NCBI GenBank assembly: GCA_016900015.1
Contig: JACJJM010000002.1
Coordinates: 1-64,000 of the forward strand
Source of the DNA: Phocaeicola coprophilus
GTDB taxonomy: Bacteria; Bacteroidota; Bacteroidia; Bacteroidales; Bacteroidaceae
Direction of reading: 5' to 3'
DNA: 64,000 bases
The position numbers and the translations under genes were made by a program. Below, one piece after another: positions 26,430-34,811 of the stretch. Under the pieces are notes generated by a model that saw only the letters and a program-made list of their open reading frames with translations, had not been told where the DNA came from and searched no databases. Position 1 is the first letter of the stretch. Each line of letters starts with the position of its first letter.

Positions 26430-27986
26430 ATGAAACAAAGATACAAACTCTATGCTTTGGCACTGATGGGAACCTTGGCGCTAACAGCCCAGGCACAGAC
26501 TTCCTACAATGCCGGAATCTTGATGGAAAACCAGCTCAACGGGACTGCCCGCTTCGTAGGCATGGGTGGTGCCATGAGCGCATTGGGCGGCGACCTTTCC
26601 ACCATGTCGACCAATCCGGCCGGCATCGGGCTTTATCGCAGCAGCGATGTGGCATTCACTGTGGGATGGTTCAATCCCTCGTCGGAATCCAGCTTCAACG
26701 GGGAAAGCCATAAGGACAATGTTTCAAAGTTTTCCTTTGACCAGATAGGTTTTGTCTATTCAAGCAAAATCGGTAATCGCACGGCTGTACGCTTTTTAAA
26801 TTTCGGCTTCAATTATCGGAAGGTGAACAATTTCAACAGCAAGTTTCAGATGGGAGGCCTTTCGCCCAACAATGAGTCTCTCTCTCGCAGCATGGTCGGC
26901 AGCCTGCTCGCCCTGGGAAATACGCCGGCTGATTTCAATACTGTGCTGGACGGGGACGATAATCCTTTCGGCAACTCCAACTACGGCTGGCTGAACGTCA
27001 TGGGAGGCATGACAGGCTTCGTGACCGGCGATGAGGCTTCCGGTGACTTTTATTATTGGAATGCCGACCGCATAGGTTTCCGCAGCGAAAATCGCGGAGG
27101 CATCAATGCCTACGACTTCAATGTTGCCTTAAATGTAAAGGACCGTGTCTATTTGGGCTTGACGATTGGTGTCTATGATGTAGACTATAGACGTTATTCC
27201 TCCTACTATGAAGATTTGACAGGTTCGGTCGACATGCCGACGATGAACTTGGAGAACTGGTATCGCTTGGAAGGTTCGGGTCTGGATGCTAAGTTTGGCA
27301 TCATCGTCCGCCCGTTTGAGTATTCGCCGTTGCGTATAGGCTTGGCCGTGCACACTCCGGTGTGGTATAATCTGAGTGATGTCTTTTCGTCGCGTATGAC
27401 GATGTTTGGGCTGGAAGGCCAGGATTGGTCTGTCGACACGGAAGGGTATGTCGATTGGTATGACTACAACTTGCGCACACCGTGGAAGTTCAATTTGAGC
27501 GCGGCTTATACGTTTGGGCAGAATGTGGCCTTAGATGCCGAGTATGAGTATGCCGATTACTCTTCGGCCAAGTTTCGTGACACAGGCGGGTATGACTTGG
27601 ATGGGGCCAATCAGACCATCAGTGAGGACCTCAAGGGCGTCAGCTCGTTCCGTATAGGTCTGGAAGCGCGTGTGCTGGACGACATGAGTTTGCGCGTGGG
27701 CTACAATTATATGGGGGCTCTTTATGATAAGAATGCCTTTAAGTTTAACGACCCTCAGGGAATCAATACAGACGTGGATTTCATGAACAATTTTGAAGCT
27801 CACAACTTGAGCTTCGGATTGGGATTCCGTTTTGGCGGATTCTATGCAGACATGGCTTATGTCTACACGCACCAGAAAGCTGATTTCCATCCGTACACGA
27901 ATTATGTCTTTGACGAGCCTGACCCGACAGCCAGTGTGACACACGCCAATAATCGTGCCGTCTTGACGCTGGGCTATCGTTTCTGA
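26430..27986 (+). CDS. FadL/OmpP1-like outer membrane channel
   Basis: 518 residues with signal peptide (LMGTLALTAQAQ). The N-terminal hatch region has the family motif STNPAGIGLYRSSDV, and the rest is a pattern of amphipathic beta strands ending in an aromatic residue (LTLGYRF), as expected for an outer-membrane barrel. FadL-type channels admit hydrophobic molecules such as fatty acids and aromatics. In Bacteroides such proteins are sometimes labelled hemin receptor without proof. The substrate is unknown. A terminator hairpin with a T-run follows 33 bases after the stop. Confidence 0.88.
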   Translation: MKQRYKLYALALMGTLALTAQAQTSYNAGILMENQLNGTARFVGMGGAMSALGGDLSTMSTNPAGIGLYRSSDVAFTVGWFNPSSESSFNGESHKDNVSKFSFDQIGFVYSSKIGNRTAVRFLNFGFNYRKVNNFNSKFQMGGLSPNNESLSRSMVGSLLALGNTPADFNTVLDGDDNPFGNSNYGWLNVMGGMTGFVTGDEASGDFYYWNADRIGFRSENRGGINAYDFNVALNVKDRVYLGLTIGVYDVDYRRYSSYYEDLTGSVDMPTMNLENWYRLEGSGLDAKFGIIVRPFEYSPLRIGLAVHTPVWYNLSDVFSSRMTMFGLEGQDWSVDTEGYVDWYDYNLRTPWKFNLSAAYTFGQNVALDAEYEYADYSSAKFRDTGGYDLDGANQTISEDLKGVSSFRIGLEARVLDDMSLRVGYNYMGALYDKNAFKFNDPQGINTDVDFMNNFEAHNLSFGLGFRFGGFYADMAYVYTHQKADFHPYTNYVFDEPDPTASVTHANNRAVLTLGYRF

Positions 27987-28018
27987 ACGGCGAGAAGTTG
28001 AGATATGATAGATTATAG

Positions 28019-28070
28019 ATGTCTAGATGTGCATCCGGGAAAATCCAGATGTACATCTAGACATTTTTTA
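28019..28070. terminator. Terminator between porin and tilS
   Basis: A 16-bp stem with one wobble (28019-28034 with 28049-28064), followed by a T-run on the plus strand; also positioned to end tilS transcripts from the other side. Confidence 0.85.
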
Positions 28071-28079
28071 CATGTGTTT

Positions 28080-29453
28080 CTAGGATTTTTCAGATACACA
28101 TGCGGGAAGCGGGCCGTTATCCTTAATTGTCATACGAAGCACCGTGCGCGTCTGTTCCGTCACACGATAACGCTCGTCGATGCGTTCGCCGACGACCCAG
28201 ACGATTTTTTCTCCGCAGCACACGACCCATTGCTGCTCTTTCTGCCGGAGTGAGAATTTGCGGTCGGTCATGTAGTCGCTCAGTAGTTTTTTCCCTTTCA
28301 TGCCGAAGGGGATGAACTTATCTCCTTGGGCTGCATGGCGGACTGTCAGCGGAAACGACAGTTTGCCGGCATCCAGGCAGGCGACGGCTTTCGAGCGTGA
28401 TAGTTCGAAACGTGTGATGTCAATCGTGTCCCATGCCAGCTGTCTTGCGTCTCCGGGCAATGTGCGGTAGCCGTCCTGTGTGTTGATTTCAAAAGATACG
28501 TTTTCCGGAGTGTCCAGCCGGTAGAGCAACCAGCAGCCGCGGTCGCTCAGCACTTCGTGTGTGGCAGATCGGAAGCGTCGTCCGGGTGTGTGTCTGGCTG
28601 AGAGGCAAATGTCATCGATTTGTGTCGAGCGAAATCCGTAGGGAGACAGCAGCTCGTAGAGTAAGCTCTTGGGCGTGTCGCTTGCTTGCCATTTTGTTTG
28701 GTCGATGCGCAGGGTGCCATCAGGCAGATGGGTGGATATGCATTGTGTCTCTGCTTTCATCACCTTATTATATAGGATGGCTACTTCGTTCAGTCTTGCG
28801 GCAGTTTCTGTCAAGCTGTCTTTGACCGAAGGATTTATTTGTTCCATCAGAGGGAGGATGTTTAAGCGGATTTTGTTGCGGGTATAGTCGTCGTGCAGAT
28901 TGGTGCTGTCGGTCACATGAGTTTGTCCGATGCGTTCCAGATAGTCCGTGATGTCTTGTCGCGACACCGCCAGCAGTGGGCGTATCACATAGCCATTTCT
29001 TGGCCGGATGCCTTTCAGCCCATTGATGCCAGTTCCGCGGATGAGGTTTAGCAGGAGTGTTTCCACACTGTCATCCCGGTGGTGGGCCACGGCGATGGCT
29101 TCCGCCTCTTGTTCTCTTCGCAGAGTCTCAAATGCCTCGTAACGGAGTTCACGTGCGGCCATTTCGATGGACATTTTGTGGCGGGTCGCATAGGCTATGG
29201 TATCGAAATGCACCACTTCCAGAGGTACATGCTCTTTTCTGCAAAGGTCACGCACGAAAGTTTCGTCGCGGTCAGATTCCGCGCCGCGCAGATGAAAGTT
29301 GCAATGCACGGCGGAAAGTGCATAACCCAGTTGCTTGAGTACGCAGAACAAAGCGACAGAGTCAGCGCCTCCACTCAGTGCGACTAATACCCGTGCGTCG
29401 TGTGATAACAATCGTTCGGATGCGATGAATTTGGCTATTTGTCTAGTAAACAT
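28080..29453 (-). CDS. tilS: tRNA(Ile)-lysidine synthase
   Basis: 457 residues from the ATG at 29453; the frame continues upstream without a start that fits the family. It joins lysine to C34 of the AUA-reading tRNA-Ile, an essential step. The PP-loop ATPase motif is VALSGGADSVAL near residue 25, followed by the HCNFHLRG and AVAHHRDDSVETLLLNLIRGTG motifs; a C-terminal TilS-specific domain (about 360-440) includes GDKFIPFGMKGKKLLSDYM. It is transcribed divergently from feoB. Confidence 0.94.
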   Translation of the reverse strand: MFTRQIAKFIASERLLSHDARVLVALSGGADSVALFCVLKQLGYALSAVHCNFHLRGAESDRDETFVRDLCRKEHVPLEVVHFDTIAYATRHKMSIEMAARELRYEAFETLRREQEAEAIAVAHHRDDSVETLLLNLIRGTGINGLKGIRPRNGYVIRPLLAVSRQDITDYLERIGQTHVTDSTNLHDDYTRNKIRLNILPLMEQINPSVKDSLTETAARLNEVAILYNKVMKAETQCISTHLPDGTLRIDQTKWQASDTPKSLLYELLSPYGFRSTQIDDICLSARHTPGRRFRSATHEVLSDRGCWLLYRLDTPENVSFEINTQDGYRTLPGDARQLAWDTIDITRFELSRSKAVACLDAGKLSFPLTVRHAAQGDKFIPFGMKGKKLLSDYMTDRKFSLRQKEQQWVVCCGEKIVWVVGERIDERYRVTEQTRTVLRMTIKDNGPLPACVSEKS

Positions 29454-29603
29454 GCTGCAAAAGTACACATTTATCTTAACCCAACTGTCGGCATGCAGAC
29501 TGTTTTTCTCTTTTTTCAGAGGCCCTCGTTTGCATGGCCGAGGAGGTGTAAATACCAAGAAGTAGGTATTGTGGAATGCTTATTTAAAAACGTTCTAAAT
29601 AGA

Positions 29604-29635
29604 TTTGCAGTGTAGCAAGAATAAAAATAACTTTG
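29604..29635 (+). promoter_or_regulatory. Promoter of feoB operon
   Basis: TTTG (29604-29607), 20 bases, TAACTTTG (29628-29635): full consensus. The start would lie near 29642, 23 bases before the chosen ATG, which rules out the upstream in-frame start at 29605. No clear Fur box was seen. Confidence 0.8.
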
Positions 29636-29664
29636 TGCGCGAAAAAAATAGTAAACCGATAAAT

Positions 29665-32154
29665 ATGCGATTGTCAGAACTGAAAACAGGAGAAAAAGGA
29701 GTTATTGTAAAGGTGCTTGGACATGGAGGCTTTCGCAAGCGCATTGTAGAGATGGGCTTCATTAAAGGCAATACAGTGGAAGTACTCTTGAATGCTCCTT
29801 TGAAAGACCCTATAAAATATCGAATTCTAGGTTATGAGGTCTCTTTGCGTCGCCAAGAGGCGTCTATGATTGAAATTATCAGTGAAAATGAAGCGAAAGA
29901 ACAAATCAATAACGAGTTTAGGAAGGGCATAGCTGAAGATGTTCCTTTAGAACAGGAATTGAAAGATATGGCCCGCGACAAACGGCGTACCATAAATGTC
30001 GCCTTGGTCGGAAATCCCAACTGTGGAAAGACGTCTTTGTTTAACATCGCATCTGGAGCACATGAACATGTGGGCAATTACAGCGGTGTGACGGTGGACG
30101 CCAAGGAAGGACATTTTGAATTTCAAGGTTACAAGTTTCGCATTGTGGATTTGCCGGGCACTTATTCTCTTTCTGCTTATACACCGGAGGAAGTTTATGT
30201 GCGCAGGCATATCATTGAAGAAACGCCGGACGTCATCATCAATGTCGTCGATGCCTCCAACTTGGAACGCAATCTGTATCTGACGACCCAGCTTATAGAC
30301 ATGAATGTGCGTATGGTCGTGGCGCTCAATATGTATGATGAGTTGGAAGCAAGTGGCAATAAGCTGGACTATCGTATGCTTGGAAAATTGCTGGGAGTGC
30401 CGATGGTCCCGACTGTATGCCGGACGAATAAGGGCATAGATCATTTGTTTCATGTGGTCATCAATATTTATGAAGGGGGCGACTTCCTGAACGATAAGGG
30501 GGAAATCAATCCGCAAATCCTGAAAGAACTGCAAGATTGGCATAAGAAAGACGTGCATGAAGCCGTGCATGAAGAGCATATGGCTGATTTCACTCATAAT
30601 TATGAAAACGGGAATCCCAAGGAACGCCATTCCTATCGCCATATTCACATCAATCACGGTCCGGAATTGGAAGCAGCCATAGAGGATGTGAAGAAGGTCA
30701 TCTGTAAAAACGAAGACATACGTTACAAATACTCTACACGATTTCTGGCTATTAAACTGTTGGAAAATGACAGTCAGATAGAAAACATTATCAGACAATT
30801 GCCCAATGGTGGGGAAATCCTGAATATACGTGATAAGGCTGCAAGACGCGTCAAGGAGACGCTCAACGAAGACAGTGAGTCGGCATTGACAGATGCCAAG
30901 TATGGCTTCATCGAAGGTGCTCTTCGGGAGACGTATGTGGACAATCACCAGCAAAAGGAACAGACTACAAAAATCATCGACTCCATTGTCACGCACCGTT
31001 TGTGGGGATTCCCGTTTTTCTTTTTCTTGCTCTATGTCATGTTTGAAGGCACTTATGTCTTGGGTGACTATCCGATGCAGGGCATTGAGTGGCTTGTGGA
31101 ACAACTCGGCAATCTGGTGCAAAGTTATATGCCGGAAGGCCCGCTGAAAGACATGGTGGTCGACGGCATCATCGGTGGTGTGGGCAGTGTCATTGTGTTT
31201 TTGCCCAACATCCTGATTCTCTATCTTTTCATATCTATTATGGAAGATTCGGGTTATATGGCACGTGCCGCCTTTATTATGGATAAACTTATGCATAAGA
31301 TGGGGTTGCATGGAAAGTCATTTATTCCCCTTATCATGGGATTTGGCTGTAATGTCCCCGCGATTATGGCTTCGCGTACGATTGAAAACCGCAAAGCCCG
31401 TCTGGTGACGATGCTCATCACGCCGTTGATGTCATGCAGTGCGCGTTTGCCCATCTATCTGGTGCTCATCGGTGCGTTTTTCCCGAATCATGCCAGCTTG
31501 GTGTTGTTCTCACTCTATGCCATTGGCATTATCTTAGCTATTCTGATGGCACGTTTGTTTAGTCGTTTTTTAGTGAAAGGCGATGATACACCTTTTGTCA
31601 TGGAGCTACCTCCTTATCGTATGCCGACGGCTAAATCAATATTGCGCCATACTTGGGAGAAAGGACGCCTGTATTTGAAGAAAATGGGAGGAATTATCAT
31701 GATAGCATCCATCATTATTTGGTTTTTGGGCTATTATCCCAATCATGATGCTTATCCCACCCAGGCTGTCCAACAGGAGAATTCCTACATCGGTATGATA
31801 GGTAAAGCGATTGAACCGGTTATGGAGCCATTAGGCTTTGACTGGAAGATGAGCATCGGCTTGCTCACAGGTACAGGAGCCAAAGAGTTGGTGGTTAGTA
31901 CACTGGGTGTTCTTTATGCCGACAACGGCAATGTTGATAGTGTACAGTTGGCACAACGGTTGGACATTACCCCTCTTGTGGCATTTTGTTATCTGCTCTT
32001 CACCCTTATTTATTTCCCTTGTATCGCGACTATTGCAGCCATCAAGGGTGAGACAGGGAAGTGGAAGTGGGCTTTGTTCACAGCAGGCTATACGACGATG
32101 CTGGCTTGGCTTGTATCGTTTGCAGTTTATCAGATAGGGTTGTTGTTCTTCTAA
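29665..32154 (+). CDS. feoB: Ferrous iron transporter, FeoA-FeoB fusion
   Basis: 829 residues from the ATG at 29665. Residues 1-75 are a FeoA SH3-like domain (MRLSELKTGEKGVIVKVLG). Then follow the G domain with GNPNCGKTSLFN (G1), VDLPGTYSLS (G3) and ALNMYDE (G4), a helical GDI-like region, and a polytopic membrane part with the two inverted Gate halves (IMGFGCNVPAIMASRTIENRKARL and LLTGTGAKELVVST). It imports Fe2+ across the inner membrane. The FeoA-FeoB fusion is the common form in Bacteroidetes. The small FeoB-associated gene follows 24 bases later. Confidence 0.96.
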   Translation: MRLSELKTGEKGVIVKVLGHGGFRKRIVEMGFIKGNTVEVLLNAPLKDPIKYRILGYEVSLRRQEASMIEIISENEAKEQINNEFRKGIAEDVPLEQELKDMARDKRRTINVALVGNPNCGKTSLFNIASGAHEHVGNYSGVTVDAKEGHFEFQGYKFRIVDLPGTYSLSAYTPEEVYVRRHIIEETPDVIINVVDASNLERNLYLTTQLIDMNVRMVVALNMYDELEASGNKLDYRMLGKLLGVPMVPTVCRTNKGIDHLFHVVINIYEGGDFLNDKGEINPQILKELQDWHKKDVHEAVHEEHMADFTHNYENGNPKERHSYRHIHINHGPELEAAIEDVKKVICKNEDIRYKYSTRFLAIKLLENDSQIENIIRQLPNGGEILNIRDKAARRVKETLNEDSESALTDAKYGFIEGALRETYVDNHQQKEQTTKIIDSIVTHRLWGFPFFFFLLYVMFEGTYVLGDYPMQGIEWLVEQLGNLVQSYMPEGPLKDMVVDGIIGGVGSVIVFLPNILILYLFISIMEDSGYMARAAFIMDKLMHKMGLHGKSFIPLIMGFGCNVPAIMASRTIENRKARLVTMLITPLMSCSARLPIYLVLIGAFFPNHASLVLFSLYAIGIILAILMARLFSRFLVKGDDTPFVMELPPYRMPTAKSILRHTWEKGRLYLKKMGGIIMIASIIIWFLGYYPNHDAYPTQAVQQENSYIGMIGKAIEPVMEPLGFDWKMSIGLLTGTGAKELVVSTLGVLYADNGNVDSVQLAQRLDITPLVAFCYLLFTLIYFPCIATIAAIKGETGKWKWALFTAGYTTMLAWLVSFAVYQIGLLFF

Positions 32155-32178
32155 CTATAGAAAGGAGTAAAAAAGCAA

Positions 32179-32391
32179 ATGGACTTCCAACAAATCATAG
32201 TCATTCTTATCGGTATCGGTTGTTTGGCATGGGTAGGAATTCGTATCTATCGGACATTCAACGGCATAAAGGATGGAAATGATCCTTGTGCCGGTTGCCC
32301 CACGGGCTGTGAGCTTCATCGGCAGCTGCGTGAAAAGCGCAGGCATTGTGAAAAAAGTAAGCCCAAAAGCAGAAAAAGTTGCTGTGGATAG
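32179..32391 (+). CDS. FeoB-associated Cys-rich membrane protein
   Basis: 70 residues: one N-terminal membrane helix (IIVILIGIGCLAWVGIRIY) followed by a short Cys-rich tail (DPCAGCPTGCELH, then CEK and CCG at the end). It matches the small FeoB-associated family that takes the place of FeoC in Bacteroidetes. The cysteines may bind iron or an Fe-S cluster. Co-transcribed with feoB; the promoter of the tRNA cluster overlaps its stop codon. Confidence 0.88.
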   Translation: MDFQQIIVILIGIGCLAWVGIRIYRTFNGIKDGNDPCAGCPTGCELHRQLREKRRHCEKSKPKSRKSCCG

Positions 32392-32421
32392 TTGGAGATA
32401 TGAAAAAATGTACTACCTTTG
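32392..32421 (+). promoter_or_regulatory. Promoter of the tRNA cluster
   Basis: TTG (32392-32394), 19 bases, TACCTTTG (32414-32421). Transcription would start near 32428 and run through three tRNAs to the terminator at 32755-32793. Confidence 0.7.
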
Positions 32422-32478
32422 CAACCGCAAAACCAAGGAAACAAGGTTTACAAAAACAGCAAAGACCTATAAAGTAAA

Positions 32479-32549
32479 GGTTCCTTGACCGAGTGGCTAG
32501 GTAGCGGTCTGCAAAACCGTCCACGGCGGTTCGAATCCGCCAGGAACCT
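32479..32549 (+). tRNA. tRNA-Cys (GCA)
   Basis: 71 bases. Acceptor arms GGTTCCT and AGGAACC, anticodon loop CTGCAAA (anticodon GCA), T arm GGCGGTTCGAATCCGCC, discriminator T as usual for tRNA-Cys. CCA is not encoded. Confidence 0.95.
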
Positions 32550-32571
32550 CTCTCTGAAAATGCGGAGGGAA

Positions 32572-32659
32572 GGAAGTTTGGGTGAGTGGCTGAAACCAGC
32601 AGTTTGCTAAACTGCCGTACGGATTTCCCGTACCGGGGGTTCGAATCCCCCAGCTTCCG
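32572..32659 (+). tRNA. tRNA-Ser (GCT)
   Basis: 88 bases, with the long variable arm of class II tRNAs (CCGTACGG...CCCGTACCG). Acceptor arms GGAAGTT and AGCTTCC, anticodon loop TTGCTAA (anticodon GCT), T arm GGGGGTTCGAATCCCCC, discriminator G. Confidence 0.95.
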
Positions 32660-32672
32660 CAACGTATAAGAA

Positions 32673-32744
32673 GGCGCTTTCGTCTAGCGGCTAGGACACA
32701 TGCCTCTCACGCATGGAACACGGGTTCGATTCCCGTAGGCGCTA
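32673..32744 (+). tRNA. tRNA-Glu (CTC)
   Basis: 72 bases. Acceptor arms GGCGCTT and AGGCGCT with a G-U first pair, anticodon loop CTCTCAC (anticodon CTC), T arm CGGGTTCGATTCCCG. Confidence 0.93.
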
Positions 32745-32754
32745 CAAGTTTGGA

Positions 32755-32793
32755 AGAAAGGAGCTATCTAATGTAAGATAGCTTCTTTTTTTA
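32755..32793 (+). terminator. Terminator of the tRNA cluster
   Basis: GCTATCT (32763-32769) pairs with AGATAGC (32776-32782), extended by GAAAGGA against TTCTTT, followed by a T7 run. Confidence 0.85.
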
Positions 32794-32889
32794 TTATATG
32801 ATTGTTGATGTTGACATTGATTTCAAAAAAGCTTTGCTTTGCAATATCTCATTTTATGACTTTTATTCGTTTATTCCGGAGAATTTGTG

Positions 32890-32897
32890 TAAGTTTG
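32890..32897 (+). promoter_or_regulatory. Candidate -7 box of the glycan locus
   Basis: TAAGTTTG matches TAnnTTTG and lies 42 bases before the first ATG of the locus; the expected upstream box is only TTCG. Confidence 0.5.
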
Positions 32898-32939
32898 CCT
32901 CCATCTAAAACTATGATGATGTAAAAAACACAATATGCG

Positions 32940-34793
32940 ATGAAGAAGTTGTTATATACGTTGGCTTTCTGTCTTTTAAGCCAGCCTTTAGCATGGGCTG
33001 GTGACATTTGGGTATCCCCGACAGGTAATGATAATAATAAAGGTGCGCGCGAGGCTCCTTTTCAGACCATAGAAAAAGCTGTAAAGCAAGCTCGTGAATG
33101 GCGGCGACTTCATAATCCTGAAGCAAATGGTGGTATATATATTCATTTGACTGAGGGTGTATACTTTCAGGAAAAAACTTTGTTTCTTCGTCCCGAAGAT
33201 AGTGGAACAGCTCAAAGTCCGACAGTGATAGAATCGGAGGGTAGAGCTGTGATTAGCGGTGGTTTGCAAGTTACAGGTTGGAAACCGCTTGCAGATGTTG
33301 ATTCTCGATTGGCGGATTCGGTGCGGAATAAAATCTGGATAGCTGAAGCTCCGCGCATTGGCAATCGTCATTTGGAATTTCGCCAGATGTGGGTGAATGG
33401 AAAGAAAGCTCAGCGGGCTTCTCAGTTTGCCGATGGTGTGATGGAACGTATGTTGAATTTTAACCCCCAAGAACAGACGATTACCATACCTACTCCAAAA
33501 GTGAAAGGACTGGAGGATGCCTCATCGTTGGAAATGATTGTTCATCAACGTTGGGCGATAGCGATTCTTCGAGTGAGGAGTATGGAGGCAAGAGGTGATT
33601 CGACGATTGTGCGTTTTCATGAACCTGAGAGCCATTTAGAGTTTGCTCATCCCTGGCCTCAGCCTGTGATTGGTGGGGAAAAAGGCAATTCTTCTTTTTG
33701 CTTGGTCAATGATCTTGCCCTGCTTGACGAACCGGGTGAATGGTATCAGGAATATCCTTCCGGGCGAATTTATTATTATCCTCGTGAGAATGAAGATATG
33801 AGTCAGGCTACGGTCATTGCCCCGGCGTTAGAAAAATTGGTAATGGTGGATGGTTCGTTGGAACGTCCAATACAACATATTCAGTTCCGGAATGTTCATT
33901 TTGAACATGCAGCATGGAATCGGCCATCTTATGAAGGGCATGTCACGTTACAGGGCGGTTTTCGTTTGTTGGATGCTTATAAACTTGCGATTCCCGGATT
34001 GCCGGAAAAGGCTTCTTTGGAAAACCAGGCATGGATAGCCCGTCCGGAGGCTGCAATCACGGTAAAAGGCTCCAATCATATAGATTTTGATGGTTGCGTG
34101 TTCCAACACATGGGTGCTACAGGACTCGATTATGAGTGGGCTGTAAGTGATTCGAAGGTGAGTTCATGTCGGTTTACGGATATCGGGGGTTCGGCGTTGC
34201 TTATCGGTGCCTTTCCTGATGGCGGATTTGAGACACATGTTCCTTTTAAGCCGGTTAACATGGAAGAGTTATGTTCAGATATTCAAATTCAAGACAATCT
34301 AATCACAGAAGTAACCAATGAAGATTGGGGATGCGTCGGCATAGGAGCGGGCTATGTGAAGGATATAACGATTTCTCATAATGAAGTTTCTTATGTGAAC
34401 TATTCGGGTATTTGTGTTGGTTGGGGTTGGACTCTTCTGGAGAGTGGCATGAGAAACAATCGCATAGAAGCTAACTATGTACATCATTTTGCGCAACGTC
34501 TGTATGATGCCGGAGGCTTGTACACATTATCTTATCAGCCGGGGTCAGTGATGTGTAATAACCGTATTGAACATTTGGTGGATGCACCTTATGCGACGAA
34601 TGACCGCGCATTCTATATCTATTTTGATGAAGCAACGGATGGTTATACAGTAGAGAATAATTGGTGTCCTGAAGAACGGTTTGATTCAAATCAACCAGGC
34701 CCACATAATGTGTGGAAAGTGAATGGACCCAATGTAGACGAGGCTATTAAGATGCAAGCTGGTATAAGAAATCGTAACTCAAAACAATATTAA
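32940..34793 (+). CDS. Secreted right-handed beta-helix glycosidase/lyase-like protein (GH141/GH120-like)
   Basis: 617 residues with signal peptide (LAFCLLSQPLAWA). It opens with DIWVSPTGNDNNKGAREAPF and TIEKAVKQAR, the entry to parallel beta-helix enzymes such as GH141 (alpha-L-fucosidase/xylanase) and GH120 (beta-xylosidase). It continues with many short beta turns rich in Asn, Gly and His (SNHIDFDGCVFQHMGATGL, ISHNEVSYVNYSGICVGWG). I cannot choose between the families or name catalytic residues with certainty. It would act in the periplasm or at the surface on a plant or host glycan. An 18-base gap leads to a GH31 gene, so the two are probably co-transcribed. Codon use is more AT-rich than in the flanking housekeeping genes. 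Confidence 0.8.
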   Translation: MKKLLYTLAFCLLSQPLAWAGDIWVSPTGNDNNKGAREAPFQTIEKAVKQAREWRRLHNPEANGGIYIHLTEGVYFQEKTLFLRPEDSGTAQSPTVIESEGRAVISGGLQVTGWKPLADVDSRLADSVRNKIWIAEAPRIGNRHLEFRQMWVNGKKAQRASQFADGVMERMLNFNPQEQTITIPTPKVKGLEDASSLEMIVHQRWAIAILRVRSMEARGDSTIVRFHEPESHLEFAHPWPQPVIGGEKGNSSFCLVNDLALLDEPGEWYQEYPSGRIYYYPRENEDMSQATVIAPALEKLVMVDGSLERPIQHIQFRNVHFEHAAWNRPSYEGHVTLQGGFRLLDAYKLAIPGLPEKASLENQAWIARPEAAITVKGSNHIDFDGCVFQHMGATGLDYEWAVSDSKVSSCRFTDIGGSALLIGAFPDGGFETHVPFKPVNMEELCSDIQIQDNLITEVTNEDWGCVGIGAGYVKDITISHNEVSYVNYSGICVGWGWTLLESGMRNNRIEANYVHHFAQRLYDAGGLYTLSYQPGSVMCNNRIEHLVDAPYATNDRAFYIYFDEATDGYTVENNWCPEERFDSNQPGPHNVWKVNGPNVDEAIKMQAGIRNRNSKQY

Positions 34794-34811
34794 GCAACAA
34801 TTCATAAACGT

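Noticed and set aside
29947-31311. Long minus-strand open frame (454 codons) inside feoB
   Set aside because: FeoB has unambiguous G-domain and Gate motifs on the plus strand; the opposite frame has no recognisable features.
32794-32939. Cobalamin riboswitch before the glycan locus
   Set aside because: The gap is only about 146 bases and I saw no B12-box or the expected multi-stem architecture.
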